From NCBI GenBank assembly GCA_003224075.1, contig QHYF01000102.1, forward strand, positions 1-10,981: a DNA stretch of 10,981 nucleotides, in the 5' to 3' direction. Under the pieces are notes generated by a model. The model ran no database searches, was not told the origin of the DNA, and saw only the letters and a program-made list of their open reading frames with translations. The DNA comes from Acidobacteriota bacterium (GTDB lineage: Bacteria; Acidobacteriota; Terriglobia; Acidiferrales; UBA7541). Shown here piece after piece: positions 5,897 through 10,981 of the stretch. Both the position numbers and the translations under genes were made by a program. Positions within the stretch are counted from its first letter, which is position 1, and every line of letters begins with the position of its first letter.

Positions 5897-6817
5897 ATGG
5901 CGAGCCCCATTCTTCAAGTTGAGAATCTCGTAAAACGCTATGGCGATGTCGAGGCGGTTCGCGGCGTCAGCTTCACCGTGGAAAAAGGCGAGGTTTTTGG
6001 GCTGCTCGGGCCCAACGGTGCAGGAAAAACCACCACGGTCGAGATTCTAGAAGGCCTTCGCACTCCGGATGGCGGACATGTTTCCGTCTGCGGCCTGGAT
6101 CCCCAGCAAAATCCCGAAGCACTCAAACATGAGATAGGTGCAGCGCTGCAATCCACCTCCCTCCCGGACAAATTGCGCGTTATGGAAGCTCTGCGCCTCT
6201 TCGCCAGCTTTTACAAAAGGCGCCGTAATCCTGAAGAGCTCCTTGATCGTTTCGGTCTCAAGGAAAAGCGCAACGCTTTCTACAACCAGCTTTCCGGAGG
6301 TCAAAAGCAGCGCTTGGCGCTGGCCATGGCTTTAGTCAACGATCCGAAGGTTGTCTTTTTCGACGAGCCGACTGCCGGGCTTGATCCGCAAGTCCGCAGA
6401 GAGATTTACGACATCATCGAAGAGTTGAAGGGCGGGAGAAAGACGATTGTCATGACCACGCACTACATCGAGGAGGCCGAACGCCTCTGCGATCGCGTGG
6501 CCATCATTGATCATGGAAAAGTGATCGCCCTCGGCTCACCGCGTGAACTGAAAGCGCGTTCCGGCGGCGCCACGCGTATCGAGGTGCGTCTTTCGAAACC
6601 GGAATCCAACGGCACTTTGAAGACACTGGAAGGTGTGGTTGACGCGCGCGAGGTCGATGGCATTTACGTGATTCACTCCAAGCGCCCGCCGCAAACGATT
6701 GTTTCCATGGTCAAGCACCTCGAAGCCCAAGGCAACGAACTCGTGGGCCTGGAGATCGCCACGCCCTCGCTGGAAGACGTCTTCATCGAAATGACCGGAA
6801 GGAGGTTGCGCGATTGA
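5897..6817 (+). CDS. ABC-2 type exporter, ATP-binding protein
   Basis: This 306-residue cytoplasmic ATPase subunit powers the permease encoded next. Motifs are Walker A GPNGAGKT 38-45, Q-loop Gln 85, signature LSGGQ 132-136, Walker B VVFFDE 152-157, D-loop GLD 161-163 and switch His 189 in MTTHYIEEAE. Residues about 220-306 form the DUF4162-like C-terminal region common in DrrA/NatA-type exporters, ending EDVFIEMTGRRL. Substrates of this class range from drugs to lipids and ions; nothing here identifies one. ATG 5897 is chosen because family members start just before the ILQVENLVKRYG strand. An upstream ATG at 5822 would add 25 residues with no resemblance to the family. The ribosome binding site is mediocre (AAGGA only two bases before ATG). 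The stop overlaps the permease start (TTGA). Confidence 0.94.
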   Translation: MASPILQVENLVKRYGDVEAVRGVSFTVEKGEVFGLLGPNGAGKTTTVEILEGLRTPDGGHVSVCGLDPQQNPEALKHEIGAALQSTSLPDKLRVMEALRLFASFYKRRRNPEELLDRFGLKEKRNAFYNQLSGGQKQRLALAMALVNDPKVVFFDEPTAGLDPQVRREIYDIIEELKGGRKTIVMTTHYIEEAERLCDRVAIIDHGKVIALGSPRELKARSGGATRIEVRLSKPESNGTLKTLEGVVDAREVDGIYVIHSKRPPQTIVSMVKHLEAQGNELVGLEIATPSLEDVFIEMTGRRLRD

Positions 6818-7719
6818 AGAACTTCGCCGCACTCACACGCATGCGCATTCAGCTCACGCTGCGCAATAAAATGTTTTTATTTTTCAGCGTGATCATGCCC
6901 TTCGGTTTTTTCTTCCTTTACGCCGGAGTCTTCGCAAAAGGTATCCCCTTCGTGGTTCGATATTTCCTGGGGCCGGTCATTGCCCTGACCGTGATGGGCA
7001 GCTTCTGGGGACTCAGCGCTGCTCTCGTCATGTTCCGGGAACAGGGCATCTTGCGCCGCTTCCACGTTACGCCGGTATCCCCGAGCGACATGCTGGCCTC
7101 CAGCGTCGTCGCCAATTTTGTGCTCACGCTACCCACTGTTCTCATCGAGTTCCTTTTCGCGCGCGCCATCTTTCATGTGACGCATTTCGGCAACCTCGTC
7201 TCGGCGTTCCTGCTGATAGCCATCGGGACTATGTCGTTTGCGTCCATGGGTCTCGTCGTCGCCAGCGTAACCAACACCATGCAGGAAACACAGGTCATCA
7301 ATCAGCTTATCTGGCTTCCTTTGATCTTCCTTTCCGGGGCTACAGTGCCGCTCGCTGATCTTCCGCTGGTCGTCAAGCGTGTTGGCCTCTTTCTTCCCGC
7401 CACTTACCTTGTCACCGGTCTGCAGAGCGCTATCTTCTCTTCCTTTGCTCCCTGGAGTCTGGATGTTCTGCTCGCGCTCTGCTCGCTGGCCCTCTGGGCC
7501 TTCCTGACTTTCTTTTTGTCTGCCCAGCTCTTCCGCTGGGAGCCCGAGTCCAAGATTCCCCGGAGAGCCAAGCTCCTCGCCGCGTCCACCGCTATCCCCT
7601 TTCTCCTCCTGGGGATTTGGGAAAACAAAACCAACCGCACGATCGCGCAGGCGCAGGCGATGTATGATTCGCTTAATGCGCCTTCGAAACCCGGCGCTTC
7701 CTCCGGTAAAACGCCCTGA
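6814..7719 (+). CDS. ABC-2 type exporter, permease
   Basis: This 301-residue inner-membrane subunit forms the transport path for the preceding ATPase. Hydrophobic segments are at about 20-41, 51-73, 94-120, 129-152, 162-181 and 213-240, the normal six of the ABC2_membrane family. The conserved loop after segment 2 reads REQGILRRFHVTPVSP, and the PATYLVTGLQS stretch (about 195-205) is also typical. A further hydrophobic stretch at about 254-269 (LLAASTAIPFLLLGIW) follows a basic turn, then a soluble tail of about 30 residues. This is unusual for the family and could be a seventh membrane helix. The start is TTG 6814, supported by AGGAGG at 6800-6805 eight bases upstream, and overlaps the ATPase stop by four bases. 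The two subunits are therefore translationally coupled. Confidence 0.92.
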   Translation: MKNFAALTRMRIQLTLRNKMFLFFSVIMPFGFFFLYAGVFAKGIPFVVRYFLGPVIALTVMGSFWGLSAALVMFREQGILRRFHVTPVSPSDMLASSVVANFVLTLPTVLIEFLFARAIFHVTHFGNLVSAFLLIAIGTMSFASMGLVVASVTNTMQETQVINQLIWLPLIFLSGATVPLADLPLVVKRVGLFLPATYLVTGLQSAIFSSFAPWSLDVLLALCSLALWAFLTFFLSAQLFRWEPESKIPRRAKLLAASTAIPFLLLGIWENKTNRTIAQAQAMYDSLNAPSKPGASSGKTP

Positions 7720-7791
7720 CCTCCAACTTCACTTTTCTTCGCTTCGTACGCGGCGTTCAATGCATCGCGTCCAGTTGTCACGCGCCAAATT

Positions 7792-7805
7792 GGTCCCGTG
7801 GGACC
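7792..7805. repeat. Short inverted repeat upstream of ilvE
   Basis: GGTCCC and GGGACC are separated by two bases. The spacer is too short for a good RNA hairpin, so a protein-binding site is more likely than a terminator. It lies about 23 bases before the -35 of the ilvE promoter. It may be chance. Confidence 0.35.
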
Positions 7806-7817
7806 GCTTCCTGGTGC

Positions 7818-7846
7818 AGGAGGCGCATTGACGCTCGCCGCCTCCT
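7818..7846. repeat. Inverted repeat bracketing the ilvE -35 box, possible operator
   Basis: AGGAGGCG (7818-7825) and CGCCTCCT (7839-7846) are perfect 8-bp arms around 13 bases that contain the -35 hexamer TTGACG. A regulator bound here would cover the -35 and part of the spacer. No U-run follows, so it is not a standard terminator. No attenuator-like leader rich in Leu/Ile/Val codons and no T-box was seen. Confidence 0.5.
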
Positions 7847-7856
7847 ACCGTATTCT
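7828..7856 (+). promoter_or_regulatory. Sigma-70 promoter of ilvE
   Basis: TTGACG (7828-7833), a 17-bp spacer and TATTCT (7851-7856) match consensus at 5/6 and 4/6. The predicted start near 7863 gives a leader of about 45 bases before ATG 7908. Confidence 0.72.
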
Positions 7857-7907
7857 GCAATTTCGGGCTGCACCGCGGCGCGTGCCGCCATCGAATAGGG
7901 AGCCATC

Positions 7908-8855
7908 ATGCCGATTCAGAAAACCGAGAAGATCTGGCACAACGGAAAGTGGATCAACTGGGACGACGCCACGTTGCACGTTCTTTCACACGTGGTGAGC
8001 TATGGCTCCGCGGTCTTCGAAGGCATCCGCTGCTACGAAACCAAGCATGGCCCGTCCATCTTCCGCCTCCGCGAGCACATGCAGCGCCTCGTCAACTCCG
8101 CCAAGATTTACCGCATGGATCTTCCCTACTCCGTCGAGGAATTCAGCAACACCGCCTGCGAGCTCGTCCGGTTGAACAAGCTGAATTCCTGTTACGTGAA
8201 GCCCATCGTCCTTCGCGGTTACGGCGAAGTGGGCGTGAATCCCCTGAATTCTCCGATCGACATTTACATGGCTTGCTGGAGCTGGGGCGCGTACCTCGGC
8301 CCGGAGGCTTTGGCGAAGGGCGTCGATGTCGGCGTAAGCTCCTGGACGCGCATCGCGCCGAACACCCTGCCCGCCATGTCCAAGGCCGCCGCGAATTACA
8401 TGAATTCGCAGCTCATTCGCATGGAAGCCTCCTTCAACGGTTACGCCGAAGGCATCGCCCTCGATTCCCAAGGCCACGTTAGCGAAGGCTCCGGGATGAA
8501 CGTGTTCCTTGTGCACGACGGCGTCCTCTACACGCCGCCGCTCGCCACCAGCATTCTTCCGGGTATTACTCGCGACACGGTGGTGAAACTCGCTGAGGAT
8601 CTGAACATTCCTTGCAAGGAATCCGTCATCCCGCGCGAGATGCTTTACATCGCCGACGAAGTCTTCTTCGTCGGCACCGCCGTCGAACTCACCCCCATCC
8701 GCTCGGTCGACCACATCCCGGTCGGCAAAGGCGTCGCCGGCCCCATTACACTCAAATTACAGGCGGAATTCTTCGCCGTCACCAGCGGCGCAAAGCCCGA
8801 CCGCCACAACTGGCTCACGTCCGTCAATGCGACCGTAGGCGCTGTCTCCCGTTAA
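7908..8855 (+). CDS. ilvE: Branched-chain amino acid aminotransferase
   Basis: This 315-residue fold-type IV PLP enzyme catalyses the last step of valine, leucine and isoleucine synthesis (2-oxo acid plus glutamate) and can also start their breakdown. It is close in length to E. coli IlvE (309). Lys 159 in MSKAAANYMNS is the PLP-binding lysine, and Glu 193 in VSEGSGMNVF is the conserved PLP-ring ligand region. SYGSAVFEGIRCY (31-43) and the PGITRDTV stretch are typical of the branched-chain enzyme rather than D-alanine transaminase or aminodeoxychorismate lyase. ATG 7908 has AGGGAG six bases upstream. It is transcribed alone from its own promoter; no other ilv or leu gene is in the window. The last 15 residues beyond NWLTSV are a short extension with no visible motif. 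Confidence 0.95.
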   Translation: MPIQKTEKIWHNGKWINWDDATLHVLSHVVSYGSAVFEGIRCYETKHGPSIFRLREHMQRLVNSAKIYRMDLPYSVEEFSNTACELVRLNKLNSCYVKPIVLRGYGEVGVNPLNSPIDIYMACWSWGAYLGPEALAKGVDVGVSSWTRIAPNTLPAMSKAAANYMNSQLIRMEASFNGYAEGIALDSQGHVSEGSGMNVFLVHDGVLYTPPLATSILPGITRDTVVKLAEDLNIPCKESVIPREMLYIADEVFFVGTAVELTPIRSVDHIPVGKGVAGPITLKLQAEFFAVTSGAKPDRHNWLTSVNATVGAVSR

Positions 8856-8993
8856 TCGAATTGCATTCAAATCGCCTTCGAATCGCCCTCGCATCAATCG
8901 CACGGAGGCGCAGCGCTTGTCCTGGGCTAGGCCCCGCTCCTCCAACGGATGGGAGGGGTGAGGATGGCGCGCCGCTCGCGATGAATAACGCTC

Positions 8994-9017
8994 GGCTGGG
9001 TAACCGACTGCCCAGCC
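8994..9017. terminator. Hairpin between convergent genes, possible terminator
   Basis: GGCTGGG (8994-9000) and CCCAGCC (9011-9017) form a 7-bp stem with a 10-base loop, three bases past the stop codon of the minus-strand DUF336 gene. No U-run follows on the minus strand (GAGCGTTATTC), so an intrinsic terminator is uncertain. The rest of the 8856-9019 gap shows nothing clear. Confidence 0.4.
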
Positions 9018-9019
9018 AC

Positions 9020-9928
9020 TCAGGGTTGGACCGGAGGAAGAGTCGCCGATCCGGAGGTGTTCAGGCACGTCGGATGGCCGAAGCCGGAAGTGCTGTTGCC
9101 AGTGCCACCGTTTGGATTGGCGGTGATGTCGAAAATGATGTTATCCGGATGCGTAGGATCACCAGCGAACAGGCTTGCGGGGCCCGGAACGGCCGGCAAG
9201 GGGCCAGAAGCGGCCATGTGATCAAGACCGAGGAGATTTCGCACCCGCCAGCCGATATTGTGGTCCGCGCAGGACGTGTCCCCGCTCACGCCGACTCCCC
9301 CGACGACCTGATGTCCTTTGACGTAAAGGGCAAGGCCGCCGCCAAAGACGTTTACGCCACCGATTTTGTGCCCAACCATCGGGTCAGAAACTGTCCCGTA
9401 GCTCGAGGAGGGTCCCGCGTAGGCCACGCTGGTGTCGACGGGATTGCTGTGTTGCAGTCCATAAAGGCTGCCGCCAGGCTGGACGGCAGAATAGAGGTTC
9501 GCAGTGGACAGCGCCAAGCCCCCGGGCTGGCCGGAGCCATTGCTATTTGACGAAGCGTCGAGACTGAAGGCATTGGCGGTGTTGGCCTTCTGGGCAGAGA
9601 TGACCCGGCTGCCGGGCCATTGGGCGCCGCGGTTCACACCGGAGAAGGCAACGGCACAGACCACACCGTCGCGATTGACGATAGTTGCCCACATCTGGTT
9701 GTTCAGGCCGCTGGTCTCCGTAGCAGTGGCCGCAGTGAGAGCGTTCTTTAGCGCGGAAAAGTTGGGAAGATTTGCGCACGCGGAGCCTTGGTCCTCGATG
9801 TTTTGAGTCGTGCTGCCTCCAGCGAATGCGCCAGCCACTGCCACGAGTATGACCGCGCCCGCCGAGACATAGAGTCTTGGGGACACGCGGGGCTTCCATG
9901 TTGTAAATAACTTCCTAGCATTCAACAT
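9020..9928 (-). CDS. Exported GlcG/HbpS-like (DUF336, heme-binding type) protein
   Basis: This 302-residue protein has a positively charged N-terminus and a hydrophobic segment (about 19-38), a signal peptide or membrane anchor. It is followed by a DUF336 domain at about 55-235. Family hallmarks are the helix SAQKANTANAFSLD (111-124) and the GGLALYVKGHQVVGGVGVSGDT region (198-218) followed by a helix starting Asp 222-His 223. Relatives include heme-binding HbpS and GlcG, and corrinoid-related PduO C-terminal domains; heme binding is known for only some of them, so the ligand is not certain. Four cysteines outside the signal (51, 91, 220, 288) could form disulfides in the periplasm. A long loop (about 126-180) rich in Ser/Gly/Asn, and a tail of about 70 residues after the domain, make it longer than the usual ~140-residue GlcG. 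ATG 9928 has GGAGG eight bases upstream. Confidence 0.85.
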   Translation of the reverse strand: MLNARKLFTTWKPRVSPRLYVSAGAVILVAVAGAFAGGSTTQNIEDQGSACANLPNFSALKNALTAATATETSGLNNQMWATIVNRDGVVCAVAFSGVNRGAQWPGSRVISAQKANTANAFSLDASSNSNGSGQPGGLALSTANLYSAVQPGGSLYGLQHSNPVDTSVAYAGPSSSYGTVSDPMVGHKIGGVNVFGGGLALYVKGHQVVGGVGVSGDTSCADHNIGWRVRNLLGLDHMAASGPLPAVPGPASLFAGDPTHPDNIIFDITANPNGGTGNSTSGFGHPTCLNTSGSATLPPVQP

Positions 9929-9947
9929 TTATGCGCCTCCAGGTTAG

Positions 9948-9960
9948 AGAGATTGTCTCT
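9948..9960. repeat. Small inverted repeat next to the DUF336 ribosome binding site
   Basis: AGAGA (9948-9952), TTG, TCTCT (9956-9960) lies just upstream of the ribosome binding site of the minus-strand gene starting at 9928. It could be an operator half-site pair or chance. Confidence 0.25.
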
Positions 9961-10018
9961 GCATCAAACTGCCGGGTGGGTCCGGGAAGCCAGAGTTTCC
10001 AGGCCGGGCCAGAACACG

Positions 10019-10048
10019 GATATACGCTCGGTCGGTATCCTTTTGCAA
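10019..10048 (-). promoter_or_regulatory. Possible sigma-70 promoter of the DUF336 gene
   Basis: On the minus strand TTGCAA (10043-10048) and TATATC (10019-10024) are 18 bp apart, each a 4/6 match. This would give a leader of about 85 bases containing GC-rich inverted sequence (around 9995-10010). Confidence 0.35.
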
Positions 10049-10076
10049 GGACATTCGGTGTATTCGTGGAAAGAGT

Positions 10077-10247
10077 TCACTCGGTGATGATGCGGTCGGC
10101 CCACTCGACCAAGCCAACAAAAACTGCGGTGGCTTTGCGCATCAGAGAGGTGGCTTCGCCAAGGAGGAAAATCTGCACCTCGTGGCCGGCTTCGGCTAGC
10201 CGTGGGCTAGGCCAAACGATGCCGACCTCTGCAGTTTGCAAGCCCAT
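10077..10247 (-). pseudogene. Remnant of a DsrE-family gene with an internal deletion
   Basis: A 56-residue frame (ATG 10247, TGA 10077-10079) contains two stretches that look like DsrE/DsrF-like small sulfur-related proteins. AEAGHEVQIFLLGEATSLMRK (residues 18-38) matches the second strand and helix of that fold, and VFVGLVEWADRIITE (42-56) matches its extreme C-terminus. About 50-70 residues normally between them, including the Cys region, are missing, so the two parts are fused in frame. The N-terminal strand (residues 1-17) is not recognisable. ATG 10247 has no ribosome binding site. I read it as a decayed gene; expression as a mini-protein is possible but unsupported. Family assignment is from memory of family patterns. 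Confidence 0.6.
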
Positions 10248-10302
10248 CCTGGAACCGCGATGAGCGCCGCGTTGCGTCCCTGCCGAAAATTCTTCCCCGC
10301 TT

Positions 10303-10331
10303 TTGACTGTGCCAGTGGGATTCAGTAGAAT
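10303..10331 (+). promoter_or_regulatory. Sigma-70 promoter of the MIP channel gene
   Basis: TTGACT (10303-10308), a 17-bp spacer and TAGAAT (10326-10331) each match consensus at 5/6. The predicted start near 10338 gives a leader of about 47 bases. It is the best sigma-70 match in the window. Confidence 0.8.
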
Positions 10332-10384
10332 CCGCGCAGTTCAACCGCCGACGCGATTGTCATTCTGGCCGGGGAGGATCTTCG

Positions 10385-10981
10385 ATGTACAACACATCGC
10401 AAAAGCTCATCGCGGAGTTTCTCGGGACGTTTGCGCTGATTTTTTTTGGTGCGGGCTCCATCTGCGCGGATCAATATTTGCACGGCGCGGGAGGGTTCGG
10501 ACTTCTGGGAATCGCTTTGGCGCACGGCCTGGCCATCGGCATCATGGTTTCTGCCATGGGCCACATTTCCGGAGGGCACTTCAATCCCGCGGTGACGATC
10601 GGCTTCTGGGTGACAAAGCGCTTGAATACCGTTGACACCATCCTGTATTGGGCGGCGCAGTTGGTGGGAGCGATTGCCGCGGCATTCCTCCTGAAGGCCA
10701 TCATTCCCGAAGACACCTGGCGCGCCGTCGCGCTGGGCACGCCGGAGCTGGCCAGTGATTTTCCGCTCTGGGCTGGCATGGCCCTCGAAGCCGTAACGAC
10801 TTTCTTCCTGGTGCTGGTGGTATTTGCCACGGCGGTGGATGAGAAGGGCGCGTTTCGCTCGATCTCGGGCTTTGGTATCGGCCTCACAATTACGCTGGGC
10901 ATACTTGTCGCGGGTCCGCTCACGGGCGGGGCGTTGAACCCCGCGCGTTTTTTTGGACCGGCCCTCGCCGCAACCCACTGG
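10385..10981 (+). CDS. MIP-family channel (aquaporin), TIP-like filter; 3' end outside window
   Basis: 199 codons are open to the window edge; the family length is about 230-250, so the last membrane helix is missing. It is an inner-membrane channel for water and/or small neutral solutes. The two pore signatures are GGHFNPAVT (first NPA, 67-69) and GGALNPARFF (second NPA, 185-187). Hydrophobic segments lie at about 8-24, 39-57, 84-104, 129-149 and 161-177. Counting back from the NPA motifs against E. coli AqpZ, the aromatic/arginine filter is His 47, Ile 173, Gly 182 and Arg 188, in place of Phe-His-Thr-Arg in AqpZ. This pattern is that of plant TIP2-type channels, which pass water and ammonia. 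It is not a glycerol facilitator by length or by the filter. ATG 10385 has GGGGAGG seven bases upstream and a strong promoter before it. Confidence 0.94.
   Translation, partial: MYNTSQKLIAEFLGTFALIFFGAGSICADQYLHGAGGFGLLGIALAHGLAIGIMVSAMGHISGGHFNPAVTIGFWVTKRLNTVDTILYWAAQLVGAIAAAFLLKAIIPEDTWRAVALGTPELASDFPLWAGMALEAVTTFFLVLVVFATAVDEKGAFRSISGFGIGLTITLGILVAGPLTGGALNPARFFGPALAATHW

Larger units (their letters stand above)
9929..10384. other. Divergent intergenic region, 456 bases
   Basis: This lies between the minus-strand DUF336 gene and the plus-strand MIP channel gene. It holds a weak promoter for the former, the DsrE-like remnant on the minus strand, and a strong promoter for the latter. The plus-strand open frame 9931-10263 lacks a ribosome binding site and is antisense to the remnant, so it is not called. 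Confidence 0.6.

Noticed and set aside
7792..7846. Attenuator or T-box upstream of ilvE
   Set aside because: There is no T-box core, no U-run after the inverted repeats, and the short frame from TTG 7828 has only a few Leu/Ile codons. The hairpin also overlaps the promoter rather than lying downstream of it.
7986..8714. Long open frame (242 codons) antisense to ilvE
   Set aside because: It lies wholly within ilvE on the other strand, has no ribosome binding site or recognisable domain, and is explained by GC-rich codon bias.
8612..9550. 312-codon plus-strand open frame bridging ilvE and the DUF336 gene
   Set aside because: It overlaps two well-supported genes, is Arg/His-rich in a way typical of a shifted GC-rich frame, and has no motif or ribosome binding site.
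10300..10325. Possible sigma-54 element on the minus strand (TGGCACAGTC) upstream of the DsrE remnant
   Set aside because: The spacing from GG to the next GC is 11 bases, not 10, and the -12 part (AAAGC) is poor.
10322..10978. 218-codon minus-strand open frame antisense to the MIP channel gene
   Set aside because: The plus strand carries unmistakable MIP motifs; the antisense product is low-complexity Arg/Gln/Glu-rich.

Overview
The window (GC-rich, mostly single-strand gene blocks) comes from a bacterial chromosome. Several things point to Acidobacteriota (Terriglobia/Koribacter-like) as the best guess: the GC level, the M48 protease with an added C-terminal domain, sigma-54 control, the tandem AAA+ proteins and a TIP-like aquaporin. 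This is inference from content and has not been tested by any search. No tRNA, rRNA, CRISPR array or insertion sequence was seen.

Layout. (1) 1-263, plus: the 3' end of a gene for a SulP-type STAS domain. (2) 340-5051, minus: a protein quality-control block. Read in the direction of transcription it holds an unknown 150-residue protein, a single-ring ClpA/ClpB-type AAA+ ATPase translationally coupled to it (ATGA overlap), a strong terminator, a second and nearly identical AAA+ ATPase with its own sigma-54 promoter and upstream enhancer palindrome, a second strong terminator, and an exported M48 zinc metalloprotease whose best start is a GTG inside the longest open frame. (3) 5052-5425: a divergent intergenic region. 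(4) 5426-7719, plus: an alkyltransferase-like DNA-damage protein (active-site Cys replaced by Trp), then an ABC-2 exporter made of an ATPase and a permease that overlap by TTGA. (5) 7908-8855, plus: branched-chain aminotransferase ilvE, with a good sigma-70 promoter whose -35 hexamer sits in the loop of an inverted repeat. (6) 9020-9928, minus: an exported GlcG/HbpS-like (DUF336) protein. (7) 9929-10384: an intergenic region holding an internally deleted remnant of a DsrE-family gene (minus) and a near-consensus promoter. (8) 10385-end, plus: a MIP channel cut by the window edge, whose selectivity-filter residues by alignment are His-Ile-Gly-Arg, as in plant TIP2 proteins rather than AqpZ.

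The most interesting part is the AAA+ block. Two paralogous unfoldase-like ATPases, about nine residues in ten identical in their core, are under separate control. One is tied to a small unknown protein; the other is driven by an inducible sigma-54 promoter (TGGCAC-N5-ATGCT, with a 9-bp-arm palindrome about 107 bp upstream of the predicted start). This suggests a constitutive/inducible pair of protein-remodelling machines, possibly for stress. The small protein is a candidate adaptor or substrate-recognition partner.
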